Source: Hortaea werneckii (taxonomy: Eukaryota > Ascomycota > Dothideomycetes > Mycosphaerellales > Teratosphaeriaceae). Taken from it: 64,000 bases of DNA. Position numbers and translations under genes: made by a program. The stretch covers positions 62,001-126,000 of the forward strand of contig JBAOKB010000094.1 in NCBI GenBank assembly GCA_037044905.1, in the 5' to 3' direction. The notes under the pieces were generated by a model. It ran no database searches. It had not been told where the DNA came from and saw only the letters and a program-made list of their open reading frames with translations. Positions 43,463-55,200 of this stretch are shown piece after piece. How positions within the stretch are numbered: the stretch's first letter is position 1; every line of letters begins with the position of its first letter.

Positions 43463-44942
43463 GACCGTCTGCAAATGGTATAGTATTTTCCAGTTGTATT
43501 TGACAGGAAGCGGAAGGGAAATTCGAAAAAGTTCACAGTCGCAAAGCACCAGAATTGGAAGGTCCTTCCAGCGTCTGATGCCTCAGGCGCCACAGACTTC
43601 GAACTTACAAGGTCCACTCCAAGTCATCCATGGATCTATTTTGCTTCTCACTGTATCATATAATGTCGCTTTGCAGTATAGAATGATGTTCTTCATTCTT
43701 GGACGCTGACTACTAAACAGGTGTTGTTCCACTCCCAGAAACCGGTATTTGCTTGTAGCAAATTCTTCAGAAACAAGCCAATTAACACGGGCGGTATCGA
43801 ACGATATTGCGTATCTGACAACTTAAGCCGTGAACCACGCTATATGTTTCCCGTGCCATATATCTTCTTCCAGAGCCTCGCACAGCCACCCAAAATTACC
43901 ATTACAAAGTCTCTGTCGCTTAAGACATTGCCTTTAAGCTAGATCTCGCTGTTGGATAGGTGAAGCCCAGCACGAACAAAGGTCAAGTATCCAAGTCTTT
44001 GACAACATCCAAGCTCGACATTCTGAGATAAACTTAAAACATCGCTTCACTTCTGTGGCGAAAAGCCCACATGGCCGAAGTGAGGAAGAGGATCGTCTAA
44101 TCCCCAAATAGCCTCCAGCTGCTCTTCAAACAAGCCACATCAACTGCCGACTCCCATTTGCCATTGGCGATAACGCAACTGCGCGTCCTCTAGGAAGTCA
44201 GGAACGACTGAAACTAAAACCTAGTTTCCTCTCTCTAGCGAGGGTGCTGGAGATCGAAAACCGACACAGAAAATTCTCAAGACTCCTCGCTTAGATCGGC
44301 GGCAGCGGGCGGCTATCAGGTCTCGAGAAGATGTGCAACCATAAGCAGCAAACCGTATACGTGGGCTGTAATGAGCCTTTAAAGGTCCCTGGATCCGAAT
44401 CTGCGGAGGAGGAGGTGGAAAAGAAGGATCCGGATCGTGATGGGTTCTCGGAGAAGAGCAATCCGGTGTCGGGGAATGGGAAAGGCCTCGTTCTCCTCGG
44501 CCCCTGAGCTACCGTCCAAGGTATGTGAGAGAAGTCGTGCTCGAAAGCGATGCGAAGGGCATCGTTGTGTGAAGCTGAAGTCAGCGCCAGACGTACAGAG
44601 CAGAGCGGCGCTGGGATGGCTCTGTCCCTTCAGAAAGCACGACAGAGACATTCTGTTGGTGGGGTGAGTGCGATGAGCACTGGCTTGAACATCTCACACA
44701 AGTCTCTCTCTTGCTCCAATTCGTAGTTGAGCTGATGGATTTGAAGTCCGATGGATTGGAAGTCGCTCAAGTGGGCATGTCTGTAATACTCTCGGCAGAC
44801 TGGGCGTACCGATTCCGCAAGCGTTCACGCTCTATGGTAGACGTATCCAGCTATTCTAAGCCCGGAAAGACTCGTAGTCGTTGCCACAGTCCAGGAAAGT
44901 AGAAAAAAATAGGAAGCTGAGAATTGCTTCCAAGCGGAAGGG
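43463..44942. other. Intergenic between RRP8 promoter and PPT2 3' end
   Basis: 1.5 kb. It contains the RRP8 promoter and one weak three-exon gene candidate on the plus strand at 44331..44902 (separate entry). Otherwise nothing seen. Confidence 0.5.
44331..44902 (+). CDS. Weak candidate: small Cys-rich protein gene with introns
   Basis: Three protein-like pieces lie in order on the plus strand. First, 44331 opens MCNHKQQTVYVGCNEPL, resembling the C-x-H...C-G starts of small fungal zinc-binding proteins. Second, about 44480..44655 reads CERSRARKRCEGHRC and ends CPFRKHDRDILLV. Third, about 44727..44902 reads VELMDLKSDGLEVAQVGMSV and stops at 44900. The junction from piece two to three has a usable donor (GTGAGT near 44662) and acceptor (TTCGTAG near 44726); the first junction lacks a convincing donor. 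It would be convergent with the PPT2 gene, 40 bp away. May be chance. Confidence 0.25.
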
Positions 44943-45674
44943 CTACCGCATTTCTCGTGCGGCGGCTTCCCCTCCAACATCTCCGGCCATAGGCTCCTCT
45001 GCAGCCAAGCAGACGGCAGTAGCATATTCGCCATCGTGGCTGATGCTGATCTTGGCGATTTGACCAGATAAATCGTCGTTTTGGGCTTCCGCGGAAATAA
45101 AGTCATGTCCGTCTCTTGTTGACGGAGGGTGCAGCTCCCGTCGTTGCTCGTTCGCAGTTTCACCAGCAGCTATCGATCCAGAAGAAGAGACTCCAGTGAT
45201 ATGATCCTGCTTTGCAACATTGTCCTCGACATCAGAAGTTTGATCCCGCGACTTTGAATCGAAAGCAGCGTGGAAAGCATTCGCAGGTCTGTCAAGGATC
45301 AGTGCATACGTAGCACCTGTCTGGTCAACTCCCAGACCGTTCTTCTGTCGCAAGATCTGGATGTGCTTGAAGCTCAACTGGCGCCACTGGCAGGCTTTAA
45401 TAGTGGCCTCTTTGGCTGCCCACCTTCCTGCAAGATATCGAGTTACATCCTCTAATTGCGAATGAAACAGATCGACTTCGGTCTCGAACTTGCGCCAGAA
45501 AATGCTAATCTCGCGGGAAGTAAGGAAACGGACCAGAAAGCGCGTGAGGTTCTTCTTCCGTGCTTGAGGCGGCGGTTTGAGAAGTAGTTGCTCGATCCGT
45601 TTTCGATGGCAGATGTCCGTCCCAATGCCTAACGCGAATGGAAAGGGTCTTGGCGGCATGCCGAAATGACTCAA
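44943..45674 (-). CDS. PPT2: Holo-[acyl-carrier-protein] synthase (mitochondrial PPT2 type)
   Basis: 4'-phosphopantetheinyl transferase that moves phosphopantetheine from CoA to the Ser of acyl carrier protein. Single exon, 243 residues. AcpS-type motifs: GIGTDICHRKRIEQLL (Mg2+/CoA Asp near residue 19), RYLAGRWAAKEATIKA with the catalytic Glu-Lys pair, and a C-terminal KISISHDGEYATAVCLAAEE. A polar insertion of about 75 residues (HDFISAEAQND and preceding) separates the last strand. A stand-alone AcpS-like enzyme in fungi is usually the mitochondrial PPT2, distinct from the fatty-acid-synthase fused domain and from NpgA/Sfp types; localisation is inferred. A second in-frame ATG (MPPRPFPFALG, 45659) is an equally good start. 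Divergent from the AP-1 beta gene. Confidence 0.88.
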   Translation of the reverse strand: MSHFGMPPRPFPFALGIGTDICHRKRIEQLLLKPPPQARKKNLTRFLVRFLTSREISIFWRKFETEVDLFHSQLEDVTRYLAGRWAAKEATIKACQWRQLSFKHIQILRQKNGLGVDQTGATYALILDRPANAFHAAFDSKSRDQTSDVEDNVAKQDHITGVSSSGSIAAGETANEQRRELHPPSTRDGHDFISAEAQNDDLSGQIAKISISHDGEYATAVCLAAEEPMAGDVGGEAAAREMR

Positions 45675-46143
45675 ATATCGTCCGGATAGGTGATGTCGAC
45701 AAGATCAAGTGTACACATAGTAGACGCGATGGTGGAGCAACGCTTCACACTCTCGGACCAACTTGAAGCTTTCCGCCGGGCCATCATCCGCGTTCCCCAG
45801 ACGCCGCCGCGATCCGCCAGAGACATCCGAACCGCACTGTGGGACCCTTCCTCGACAGACTAAGGAGCAACGCCAGACGACATCTTGCTATTTACAAGAA
45901 GCCAATCTCACACCCACCTCGACCTCGTCCTGTACCCGATTCTCCCTCGCCGCGGAACCGAACCACGAGCACCACTCGCAAGTGTCAGCCCACGTCGACC
46001 CCGCACTGGATCAGAGACACCACCGCCGAGAGCTAGGGATCGCATTGGAGGGGCTCGGCGGGAGGTCGCATGCATCGATAGTAGAGCTAGGAATCTTGCT
46101 GCGCTCTGCCCTGGGTGCGGTGCGTAGATAAGGCGTTGACAGG
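45675..46143. promoter_or_regulatory. Divergent promoter region (PPT2 / AP-1 beta)
   Basis: 469 bp between divergent starts. Short open frames in it (for example 45763..46131 plus) are not supported. No named site recognised. Confidence 0.45.
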
Positions 46144-48646
46144 ATGGCATCCGGACAAGATGCGAAGCTCTTCGCAAGGGTACGTGGCCTTTCTATACAA
46201 CCGTTTATTATTATCCTTGCCGGACGAGGCTGCGTGCCTACCTGTTCGGGCATCATTGTATGGCTAGGAGCTCGGAGCAGAATGGCCATGATGTATCCCG
46301 CCATGTATCTCCCGCCGCCGACGGCGACATCATCCCTTGGCCCTCTCAATCAGTACAGAAGCTTACTGTTTACTCCGGTCTCCTCACAGGGCAAGGTCGC
46401 CGAGTTACGCCTCGAGCTCAATAGCCCCGGTGGCAAGAAGGATAAAAACTTTAGCACCAAGAAGATTGCAATGAAGAAGATTGTAGCAAACATGACGATG
46501 AGTAACAATGATATGGTTGCCTTGTTCCCGGATGTAGTTGCTGCTATGGGGGTTCCTAGTCTGGAAATCAAGAAGATGTAAGCTATACGCGATTTTCCGA
46601 TTGCATGCAATCTGCACTCGGGTGGCTGGTCTGATAAACCGGAATGCTGATCATCATGTCAGGTGCTTTCTGTACCTGGTCAACTACGCTCGTATGAAGC
46701 CAGAGATTGCCTTGAAGGCCTTACCGATTCTGCTGAGCGTACGTGCTATCAAATGAGTATCTTGGCGATACGTCTGACCTTCCCAGGACCTTGAAGATTC
46801 GAACCCGCTTATGCGTGCGCTATCTCTACGAACACTGTCCTATATCCACGTCCGTCAATTCGTCGAAGCAGTGGTAGCGCCTTTGAAGCAGCTGCTCAAA
46901 GACAACGACCCATATGTACGCAAGACGGCCGCCTTCACCGTCGCCAAGCTTTACGACCACGACCGGCATCTAGTCGAGAACAGCGATCTGATTGATAGAC
47001 TCAATCTGATGCTGAGGGATGAGAACCCGACGGTCGTCTCCTCAGCACTCGCTTCCCTAATGGACATCTGGGAGCGTAGCGAAAGCATCAAGCTGACCAT
47101 CGATTACTCAAATGCCAGCAAGATCGTCTCAATATTACCGGACTGTTCCGAGTGGGGCCAGACATACATTTTGGAGGCGCTGACAGCTTATGTTCCACAA
47201 GATACGCAAGAAGCAGCACTGCTCGCAGACCGCATAACGCCTCGATTATCGCACACAAACTCTGCAGTCGTCCTGACATGCATACGAGTCATCCTCTACC
47301 TTATGAACTACATCGACTCAGAGAAAGTCGTCGGCTCTTTGTGTGCGAAACTCAGCCCTCCACTCGTCACTCTTCTCAGCAAGGGGCCAGAAATTCAGTA
47401 TTTAGCGTTACGAAACGCTCTCCTCATCCTACAGCGCCGACCAGAAGTATTGCGGAATGATATCCGCGTCTTCTTCTGCAAGTACAACGACCCAATTTAC
47501 GTCAAAGTCACGAAGCTGGAACTTATCTTCATGCTGGCAACTGAGCGGAACATAAAAGAAGTTCTGACCGAACTGCGAGAATACGCGACCGAAATCGACG
47601 TCCACTTCGTGAGAAAATCAGTCAGAGCCATCGGCAAGCTGGCCATCAAGATTGAGCCAGCGGCCAAGCTATGCATCAGCTCCCTATTAGAGCTCGTCGC
47701 AACCAAAGTCTCTTACATCGTCCAAGAGGCCACGGTGGTAATCAAGAACATCTTCCGCAAATACCCCAACCAATACGAATCCATCATCTCAACCCTCTGC
47801 GAGAACCTCGACTCCCTCGACGAACCCGAAGCCAAAGCCGCCATGATCTGGGTAATAGGGCAATACGCGGACCGGATCGAGAACTCGGAAGTCCTCCTCG
47901 AAGATTTCCTCGACACCTGGCCAGACGAAACCCACGAAGTTCAACTCGCCCTCCTAACCGCGACCGTGAAACTCTTCATCCAGCGCCCAACTAAAGGCCA
48001 GGACCTAGTCCCTAAAGTCCTCAAGTGGGCCACCGAAGACACCGATAACCCGGACCTCCGGGATCGGGGGTACATGTACTGGCGGCTGCTGTCGTCCAAC
48101 CCGACCGCGGCCAAATCCATCGTCATGGGCGACAAACCCGCCATCACGGCCGAGAGCGAGAAGCTGGATCCCGTGACGCTGGAGGAGATGTGTCTAGTGG
48201 TAGGCACCCTGGCGACCGTCTACTTAAAACCGGTTCACTCTGTTTTCCGCTCCGCGCGACCGAGACGCTTGCAGGAGAGTCCCGCGCTGCAGAAGGATTC
48301 CTTACCGTCGTATCAGGCCATGCAGCAGGCGAAACTTATCGCCGAGGCGAACGGGACCACGCCGGAAGCTATTGCGCAACAACAGCGTTTACAAGCGGGC
48401 GGGGGACAACAGAACGGCGACGTGCTAGACGAAGCCGACGCGTATTTCGCCAGTGTAGGCGGCGGCGGGCCGGGGCAGTCGGCAACGGGTTTCGCAGGGG
48501 GTCCGATGGTCGGAGGTCCGTCCGCTGGCGGCGCTGATCATGTCGCCGGTGGTGGCCAGATGTATATTGTGAATCAGGGACAGGGGTTGGGGACCGTGCA
48601 GCCTACGATGCATGTGCAGAGCGAGGGGGATTTACTTGGGTTGTGA
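46144..48646 (+). CDS. APL2: AP-1 complex subunit beta (beta-adaptin)
   Basis: Large subunit of the clathrin adaptor that sorts cargo at the trans-Golgi and endosomes. Exons 46144..46179, 46390..46577, 46663..46738 and 46787..48646 (all GT-AG; first intron 210 nt) give 719 residues. The 12-residue first exon (MASGQDAKLFAR) joins GKVAELRLELNS; the second and third junctions split KKMCFLYLVNYAR and ILLSDLEDSNPLMR, both invariant adaptin-trunk segments. The HEAT-repeat trunk runs to about 590 (TLSYIHVRQFVEAVVAPLKQ, DNDPYVRKTAAFTVAKLY, EATVVIKNIFRKYPNQYESI, AKAAMIWVIGQYADRIE). The Gly/Gln-rich hinge ends at SEGDLLGL, with the ear domain lacking, as is usual for fungal beta-adaptins. AP-2 beta (APL1) is the main alternative. 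Confidence 0.92.
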
Positions 48647-49390
48647 GGAGAGATGAGAGGGGTGGAAGAGAGAGATGTGAGGGAAAAGAGGCAAAAGGGG
48701 GTTGATTGTTGGTCATTTCAAAAGCGAATAGTTCGAACGAGAAAGATTTCTTCTGCATGATTTTTTTTTTTTTTTCATCTTCCTTTTCCCGCTTGCTTTT
48801 GACGCAGGTATCTACGCACCCTTTGCCGACCGTCAGCGTCTAAGAAGGGTGAGATCATCCCCCCCTTGCTTCGTGAGGGTATTACATTGGGTATTAGATC
48901 GCTGATTTTTCACGACGGGGAAGAGGGGGCGGCGGGAACGAGCATCGCGTGTTTTATAGATGCCAGGTGGATCGTGAGACGCGCGATCCTGCAGTTTGTG
49001 CCAGATCCAAGTGCGAGGTGTCTGAAAGGGAGGTGCGCATGTTGAGGAGATTTCATGGGAGGACGGAAGATATAGTCCAATTTGGTGAGCAGACGAGTTA
49101 ACGTTGCGGGTAGGGGGAGTCACAAGGGGGGTTTGCTTTCCTAGTCCCGATCTGTGCATGTCTTCGGAGGGCGGGAAAGATCACTCGAAGTGCTGCTGGG
49201 ATAGTTGAAAAAATTCCGCAAGTGTCTGCGTCACGCTCTACTCTTTCTCATCAGAGTATCAAGGGGCGAGCACGCGACGTGGCTTAAGATTTTGGGTCGA
49301 TGAGAATGTCGTAGACGAAAGGAGTTTGCAGGCGGCAAACTGTGATGATTTCAATTTATCAATCTTGCCCCACCAACTGCAAGCGATAAG
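48647..49390. other. Convergent intergenic stretch (AP-1 beta / EMC4)
   Basis: 744 bp. A T run at 48763..48775 follows AP-1 beta. Nothing else recognised. Confidence 0.5.
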
Positions 49391-50034
49391 CTACGAAGGC
49401 ACGAAATACGCCCTCTCGATCGGCTCCCGGGGTAATTCCCAAGCCAACCAATCCGACCTCGTAGTCCTAGAAAAGAAGAGCAAAAAGTCAGCTAACACAC
49501 TCTCATCTCACACCAATCTCTCCTCGGAGGAGAGGGTAAAACTTACGGTAACAACCCCATCCCATTAACCTTCCAAATCCCCAACCCCAATGCCAACAAA
49601 TTACACCCAATAAACGCCAACTTGACCATAACCATCTGCGACTTATTCCCCTCGGTCTCCAGACGCGCGAATGTCCCCTGCACGTTCAATAGAGCCGTGA
49701 TCGGCGTTTTAAACAGCATGAATACCATCATGATGCTGAAGATCTGCAGCGAGTTGCCCGTCATGTACATGCCGAAGGCGTTCATGGGCAGGGATTTCGC
49801 GGGCGCGATGGCCATCTCCCAGGCTTTCTTCAGCTTGAGCGTGTCCATTTCTTCCGGGCTCGGGGGTTTGCGGGCGGCGGTTGAAGGAGATTTGTTGGAG
49901 GACTTGGTGGTTTTGAGGGAGGAGGTGAAGCCGGGGGGGTCTGGGATGGCGGTTTTGGGTTTGGGGGTTGGTGGGGCGGTGGTCAGGTCGCGGAGCCATT
50001 GAGGCGGCGGAGCGGGCGGGAGTTGGGCTGTCAT
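49391..50034 (-). CDS. EMC4: ER membrane protein complex subunit 4 (EMC4)
   Basis: Subunit of the ER insertase for tail-anchored and multispanning proteins. Exons (minus strand) 49547..50034 and 49391..49466, with GT-AG intron 49467..49546; 187 residues. The second exon restores the family C-terminus (RSDWLAWELPREPIERA), giving confidence in the splice. Pro/Lys-rich cytosolic N-terminus (1-70), then LKLKKAWEMAIAPAKSLPMN, NAFGMYMTGNSLQIFSIMMV (hydrophobic segment one), a short amphipathic linker TALLNVQGTFARLE and a second hydrophobic segment VKLAFIGCNLLALGLGIWKV. Length is typical of fungal EMC4. Confidence 0.95.
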
Positions 50035-50324
50035 TGTTGTCGTACCGCGTTAGGCGGAAAATCTGTCTCTGTTGTCGCGACAAGGTGAAGTTGTGACATG
50101 TCCCCAATGTCCAAAGCGGGAGCCTGAGGTCAGTGCCAAGCCGGCTCGATGCCGACCTCAGGTATCAGTCTTCAACTCTTTTCACTTCTGGTGTCTGCTA
50201 AGCTTCATCCTTCTCGCGGGGTAACTCTTTCATTTCAGTACTGTAAGGATATATCTGTAGAACTCCTGTCACTCCCAGCAAACTCGTAATTGTATACCAG
50301 TGAGTCAGTTCGCGTACTTCTATC

Positions 50325-51182
50325 ATGCTGTCTCGCTTCACCATACTTTCATTCGCGGCCTACGCCACCGCCGCCTTCAATGTGACTTTCTGCTCCGACC
50401 AAGAATGCAAAGAGCCCGCACTCGGCTCCATCAGACTTGACCGAGAAGACGTAGGAATTTGTCGCAATGACTTCGCCGGAAATGCAATGGCGGTCAAGAC
50501 TTCATATTGGCGCGAGCCAGGCCAGGAGAACGCAACTCGGGAAGAACTAGAAGGGCCTTTGGATGACGAGGCCCCGCTCCTGAATGTCCGCTTCTACAGC
50601 TCAGTGGACTGCTTTGCGCATTGCGGGACCAATCACCTGTTAGCGCAGATGTGGCAGGGATTTCAAAGTCTCGTACCAAGAGTCCCAACAGTACTCGAAG
50701 ATGGAACCACATATCACAAGGCCGTACGGTCTGCAGAGTATTCCGCCTTACAATCCTTCGAGCTCGTCGAAGTCGACGAGAATGAGCACTATGCCCCACA
50801 CGGATACTGTGGCATCCGACACGGCGATGCAGCCTATTTCCGAGGCAGGATGTGGAAGTGGCAGCAAGTAGGGGAAATGTTCCGAGAGGTACCGATTGAG
50901 GAGTGGAGTGACGAGTTTTTCCCGCCGCAGACCACAGGGGTGCCAATGGGGATGCATGGATTGGTCACCAACGATGGGAAATACAAGTACCGCCAGATGT
51001 TCAAACACGGTTTCGCCGGCATTCCTTTGGAGGAGTGGGATGACTCCGTACATTTCAAGGATGATGAAGAACTGTTCTCCGACGATGTGACTGATGGTGG
51101 TCTCTTGGACGGCGAGACGGGAGAAGATTCCGTTGCGGAGGAGCAAGCGGATACCATTGAGAATGTCCATGAGTACTTATGA
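50325..51182 (+). CDS. Secreted acidic protein of unknown function
   Basis: Single exon, 285 residues. Signal peptide MLSRFTILSFAAYATAA, then a mature protein with Cys pairs near the start (FCSDQECKEP, VGICRND), DCFAHCG and GYCGIRHG; seven Cys in total after cleavage. N-glycosylation sites NVTF and NATRE. The middle is Tyr/Trp/Glu-rich (RMWKWQQVGEMFREVPIEEW), and the C-terminal 45 residues are strongly acidic. The N-terminal pattern F-C-x5-C...GIC resembles a group of lineage-specific secreted fungal proteins; no named domain. A candidate effector-like or cell-surface protein by features only. Confidence 0.8.
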   Translation: MLSRFTILSFAAYATAAFNVTFCSDQECKEPALGSIRLDREDVGICRNDFAGNAMAVKTSYWREPGQENATREELEGPLDDEAPLLNVRFYSSVDCFAHCGTNHLLAQMWQGFQSLVPRVPTVLEDGTTYHKAVRSAEYSALQSFELVEVDENEHYAPHGYCGIRHGDAAYFRGRMWKWQQVGEMFREVPIEEWSDEFFPPQTTGVPMGMHGLVTNDGKYKYRQMFKHGFAGIPLEEWDDSVHFKDDEELFSDDVTDGGLLDGETGEDSVAEEQADTIENVHEYL

Positions 51183-52272
51183 GAATATACACAACCGGGA
51201 CGTTTTGGAGAAATGAAAACAAAAAATTTGCCAAATGAGAGAATATACTTCACGGCTCCCTTTTCTTGTATACAAAATGTCCAGATCTCTATTATCCATA
51301 GCTGAGTGAAATTGTATCCCTATACACAACATTAAGAAGGTACCTATAATCTCTATCATTTTTCATGAAAGCTGAAACCAGGACCAAGGACGGAGGGAAC
51401 ACCAACTCGCGAAATCAGAAGCAATACCCGCTCCACAGAAAAGCTGTAGTGTAATTTTGAGGTACAGGGCCAAGTTGAAACAGAAGAAACATCCTCGATC
51501 GCGCAATCCGACACACTTTCCCAGCAACGATCAACTGATCCCATTTCACCTCTCTTGCCGTACATTTCGTCGACGACCATTTCCCATAATAGTTTCCAAG
51601 CCGACCACCTAGCACCAGACGGAGAGAGGCACTGAGCAAAGGTTCTATCATACAGCCGATTCGGGAGATCGATCTTACAGGTAAAACATTTGCGTATTGA
51701 AGGTTCCAATTCCATGGTCTCTTATCATGTGATACCCGCACTTCTGCAAAATTTCATGGGTTGTGCAATATGGCGAATCGGGGGACCGTAGGATGGAAAC
51801 CCAAAGTCTCAAAAGCATCATAGTCTTCTTGAATGTTCGAGGCAACATAGATTCATACCTGCCCTCTGCATCATTCCCCCCCACCCACATTTTAATTAGC
51901 TCCCAGACAACAACAGCATTTACTCCCCGACTTGAGATCCATGCCCCATGGAAGTTGTAACCATTCTTGTCGCTACATCAGTCCAAACCTCCTTTCCCCG
52001 AGTAAGGACAAACCTTGAATTCAGAAATGGGGGAAAATGGTGCGCCACTGGAGACGCTCAGCGTTGAAACTCCGCCTTAGGAAGCGAACACAATCGATAC
52101 ATGTATATTATCTCGGCAGTGCATATGTCGAGAAAGGGGCGCCGAAAGTGCAGGAAAAAAAGGGGGTGGTATCGATGCGCGAAAAACACGGAGGCAAAAC
52201 AATTCCCGCCCCCCAAGCACGATGCGAAAAAACTTTCATTCTGGGCAAGAATGGCAAGTACAGCATTGAGTA
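51183..52272. other. Convergent intergenic stretch (secreted protein / CTF1-like)
   Basis: 1.1 kb. Overlapping minus-strand open frames around 51356..51890 have unconvincing sequence. No other element seen. Confidence 0.5.
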
Positions 52273-55200
52273 TTACCCGTAACCCCCACCTCCACCTCCT
52301 CCACCCGCTTGCCCCTGCGCACCGCCCAGCGCAGAAAGCGTACTCAGATCGCCATTAGGAATCCCGAAGAACTCGAACCAGTCTCCGACGTTGAGGGTGG
52401 TAGGCACGATAGGACCCGTGGAGGAAGTATTACTCCACTGGTCGTCGGGGACGACGTGCTGCTGCTGCTGTTGGTGGCCGGGGAGGCCCTGGAGATGGGC
52501 CCAGGACTGGGCGTCTGGGTGGTAGGCGGGCATCTGCTGGCTTCCTTGCTGGAGAGGCGGGGCAGCGGCTGGATGGCTTGGGATGGAGCCGCGGTGGCCG
52601 TCGTGCATCGGTGCTTGCTGTTGCTGGAGCGGCGGCATCGGTGGGGGTTGAGGCGCTCGTAATGCTGGATCGACTGTCCCTTCGCCAGGGCTAAGGAGAG
52701 GTACGCCGCCGAGCATGCCGTTCGCTTCGGGCGGGAACAGTTGTCCGGGATCGTAGTTCTGCCAGAGGTCTTCGGATATTTTGGGAGAGCCGCGTGTGTG
52801 CAGGAATAAGTCGGGGGGTGTGCCGGGATAGGAGAAAGTGTTGAATGGAGTTGTGGGTCGTGTGTTGGCTCTGGAAGTGCCCATGAAGGCATCGGTGTTG
52901 CCCTGTCGTAGCGGTGGTGGCGATCCCGCGGACATCTGTGGTAAAGGCTGCGACTGCTGCGCTGAAGCAAGGTTGTTTTGGTGTGATGACAAGTCTTGGG
53001 CCGAGGGATTGACGGGACTCTGCGGCCGTGACCGTTCGTAAGACATCTGCGGTGCCGGTGGCCCATTGACGTAACCGAGTTCCATATCGTCGAATTTCCG
53101 TTTCTGGGCATCATTGGCCGGTTGTGCCGTTTCGCTGGGTGGCGAATTCTTTGCAGTTCTCTGCCCGCTGGTACTGTATCCGTTCGACTTCCCCTTATTA
53201 TGCCGCCTGCCCGCCGCCTTTTGGAGGCGTTCTTCAAGCACCTTGTTGCCAAGAATTGACTCGAAGAGGGTGTGAACCATCTTCGCAACCAGCCAGACTT
53301 TGCTCACGTCACGCAGCGCAGTCATGCATATTTGCAGCCTCTGTTGCGTGGCTGATACGATCGTTTGGTTTGATGAGCGCATCTGATAGACATGCATAAT
53401 CAACGCAGAAAAGAGAGAGTAGACGCTGCAAAGTCGTCAGCAATCTGGCAGCAGATAGACATGATGAGAACTTACATGAAGGCAGGCGTGTAGCGAAGCT
53501 GGTCGTGGCTCTGCAATCCCTCGATTATGCTCGTGATCATCCCGGCGGCTTGATAGGCAATCGTTCGACTGGGATACGCAGTCTCTTCTGGATACCCGTT
53601 CAGCGTCCTTGGGTCAGACGAGCCTGCAGGGGGCATGTGAGCTCTGTGTAGCAGACAGAGCGTGGTGTAATAATTTGCGTGCAATAAGGCGCTCCAAAAA
53701 TGATGTCGCTGCGGCTCCCACCGAACTTCAGGCGGGCAATTTTGCAGCCAATCGGCCAAAGCCATGTCGGAATGCGTGAGGTCAATTGCAGTGTTACGGC
53801 GCATCCTGTTCGCTACGCCGTACTGCTGGGAGAGCACGAGCCCCATGATCTCGGTAAGCTTCACATAGTTGAGGAAAAATTGGACGTGTACCGGGTCGGG
53901 GGCGTATTCGGATGGGCGGTCTGGACCTTCGTCATCAATAAAGTCGTCTTCAGAGACCATTTCAACGTCGGAATCTTCAATGTTGATGCTGACTGGACGA
54001 CCGAGCGCGACTGCAACGGAACGGTCTCGAGTGAACAAGGTCCACCAAATACGTTTCCAGAGACGCTTGTCGGCTTTTGAAAGCTGTGAGCCTTCGACAC
54101 TGTTAAAGAAGATTAGCGCTGGCCGCGTTTCGTTTCCATCGCCCTCCCAACCCACCTTCTATGCATGCCGCTACCTTGCGCGACGATGACGGCAACTCTT
54201 GACCAGTAAAAAACGTTTTTCGTTACGTCTGCACCAATATTAGACCACGCATCCAGTGGGAGATGGCCTCTTGTCTGGTCCTTACCCTCTGGCCCTTCCC
54301 AATACCATCCCATTAGTATCAGAGCTTGGACGATCGTGACACGGTCATCTTCGTAGTTGGCATCGTACAGGGCTTTTGCGCGCTTGTAAAAAGTCATTGC
54401 AGCTGGCGTAGTAGAGCCGTTCGCATCCATCAACTGAGGGTTGTTGCAGACCCTACTCCCTGCCAGCAATATGGCCTGGAGCAGCAGCAGTGAAGGCGGG
54501 TTTTTAGGATCTCGGTATCGCCGCATGAACTTGCTCCTGTTGATCACCGGAACGACAGGTGCAATCCAGGTGAAGAAGGCGTCCACCAATTCGTCACAAA
54601 GCGCTCGCGGCGGCAATAGGAACGCCCCTCGCTGATGCAAGATATCGATTTCGACGTTGTCGAGCTCGTTGATTCTCGCACGCGCCCCGCGAACGTTCTC
54701 TGGGAGAGGATAGTGCACGACATCAGTAGTGCCATGTCGATCTTGCACCAGTAAACTCAGATTGGAGCTCTCGCCTAAATATGCCACTCGCCCGGCTTCC
54801 TTGATCGGAGCCCTGGCAAACTTGGGTTTCATGTACTGAGCATAAGTGCCATGATTCACTCGCTGTTGCGACGCGTAGGATTCTGTGTAGTCAGTATCCG
54901 GCAGTCCTTGCTGGGTGTTGATTCCTAAACTGTCAGGCGGGAAATCCCGTTGCGGCAATTGCCTTGGCATGACAACATCACGAGATGGAAGACCATCCTG
55001 TCGAGCGCGCGGCGATTGTTCTGTTAGATCCGCATGAGAAGAATCTCCACGTTCACTGCCAAAAGATTCAGTATCCAGTCCTACACCCCGTCCTGCTGGC
55101 CAAACGCACCTGTCTGTGTCTTTCTTGTTGCTCGTCTTCTTCCTCTTCGGCGTCGGTATCTTGCATTCGATGGAGAACGCAACGCAATTCGTGCAGGGAA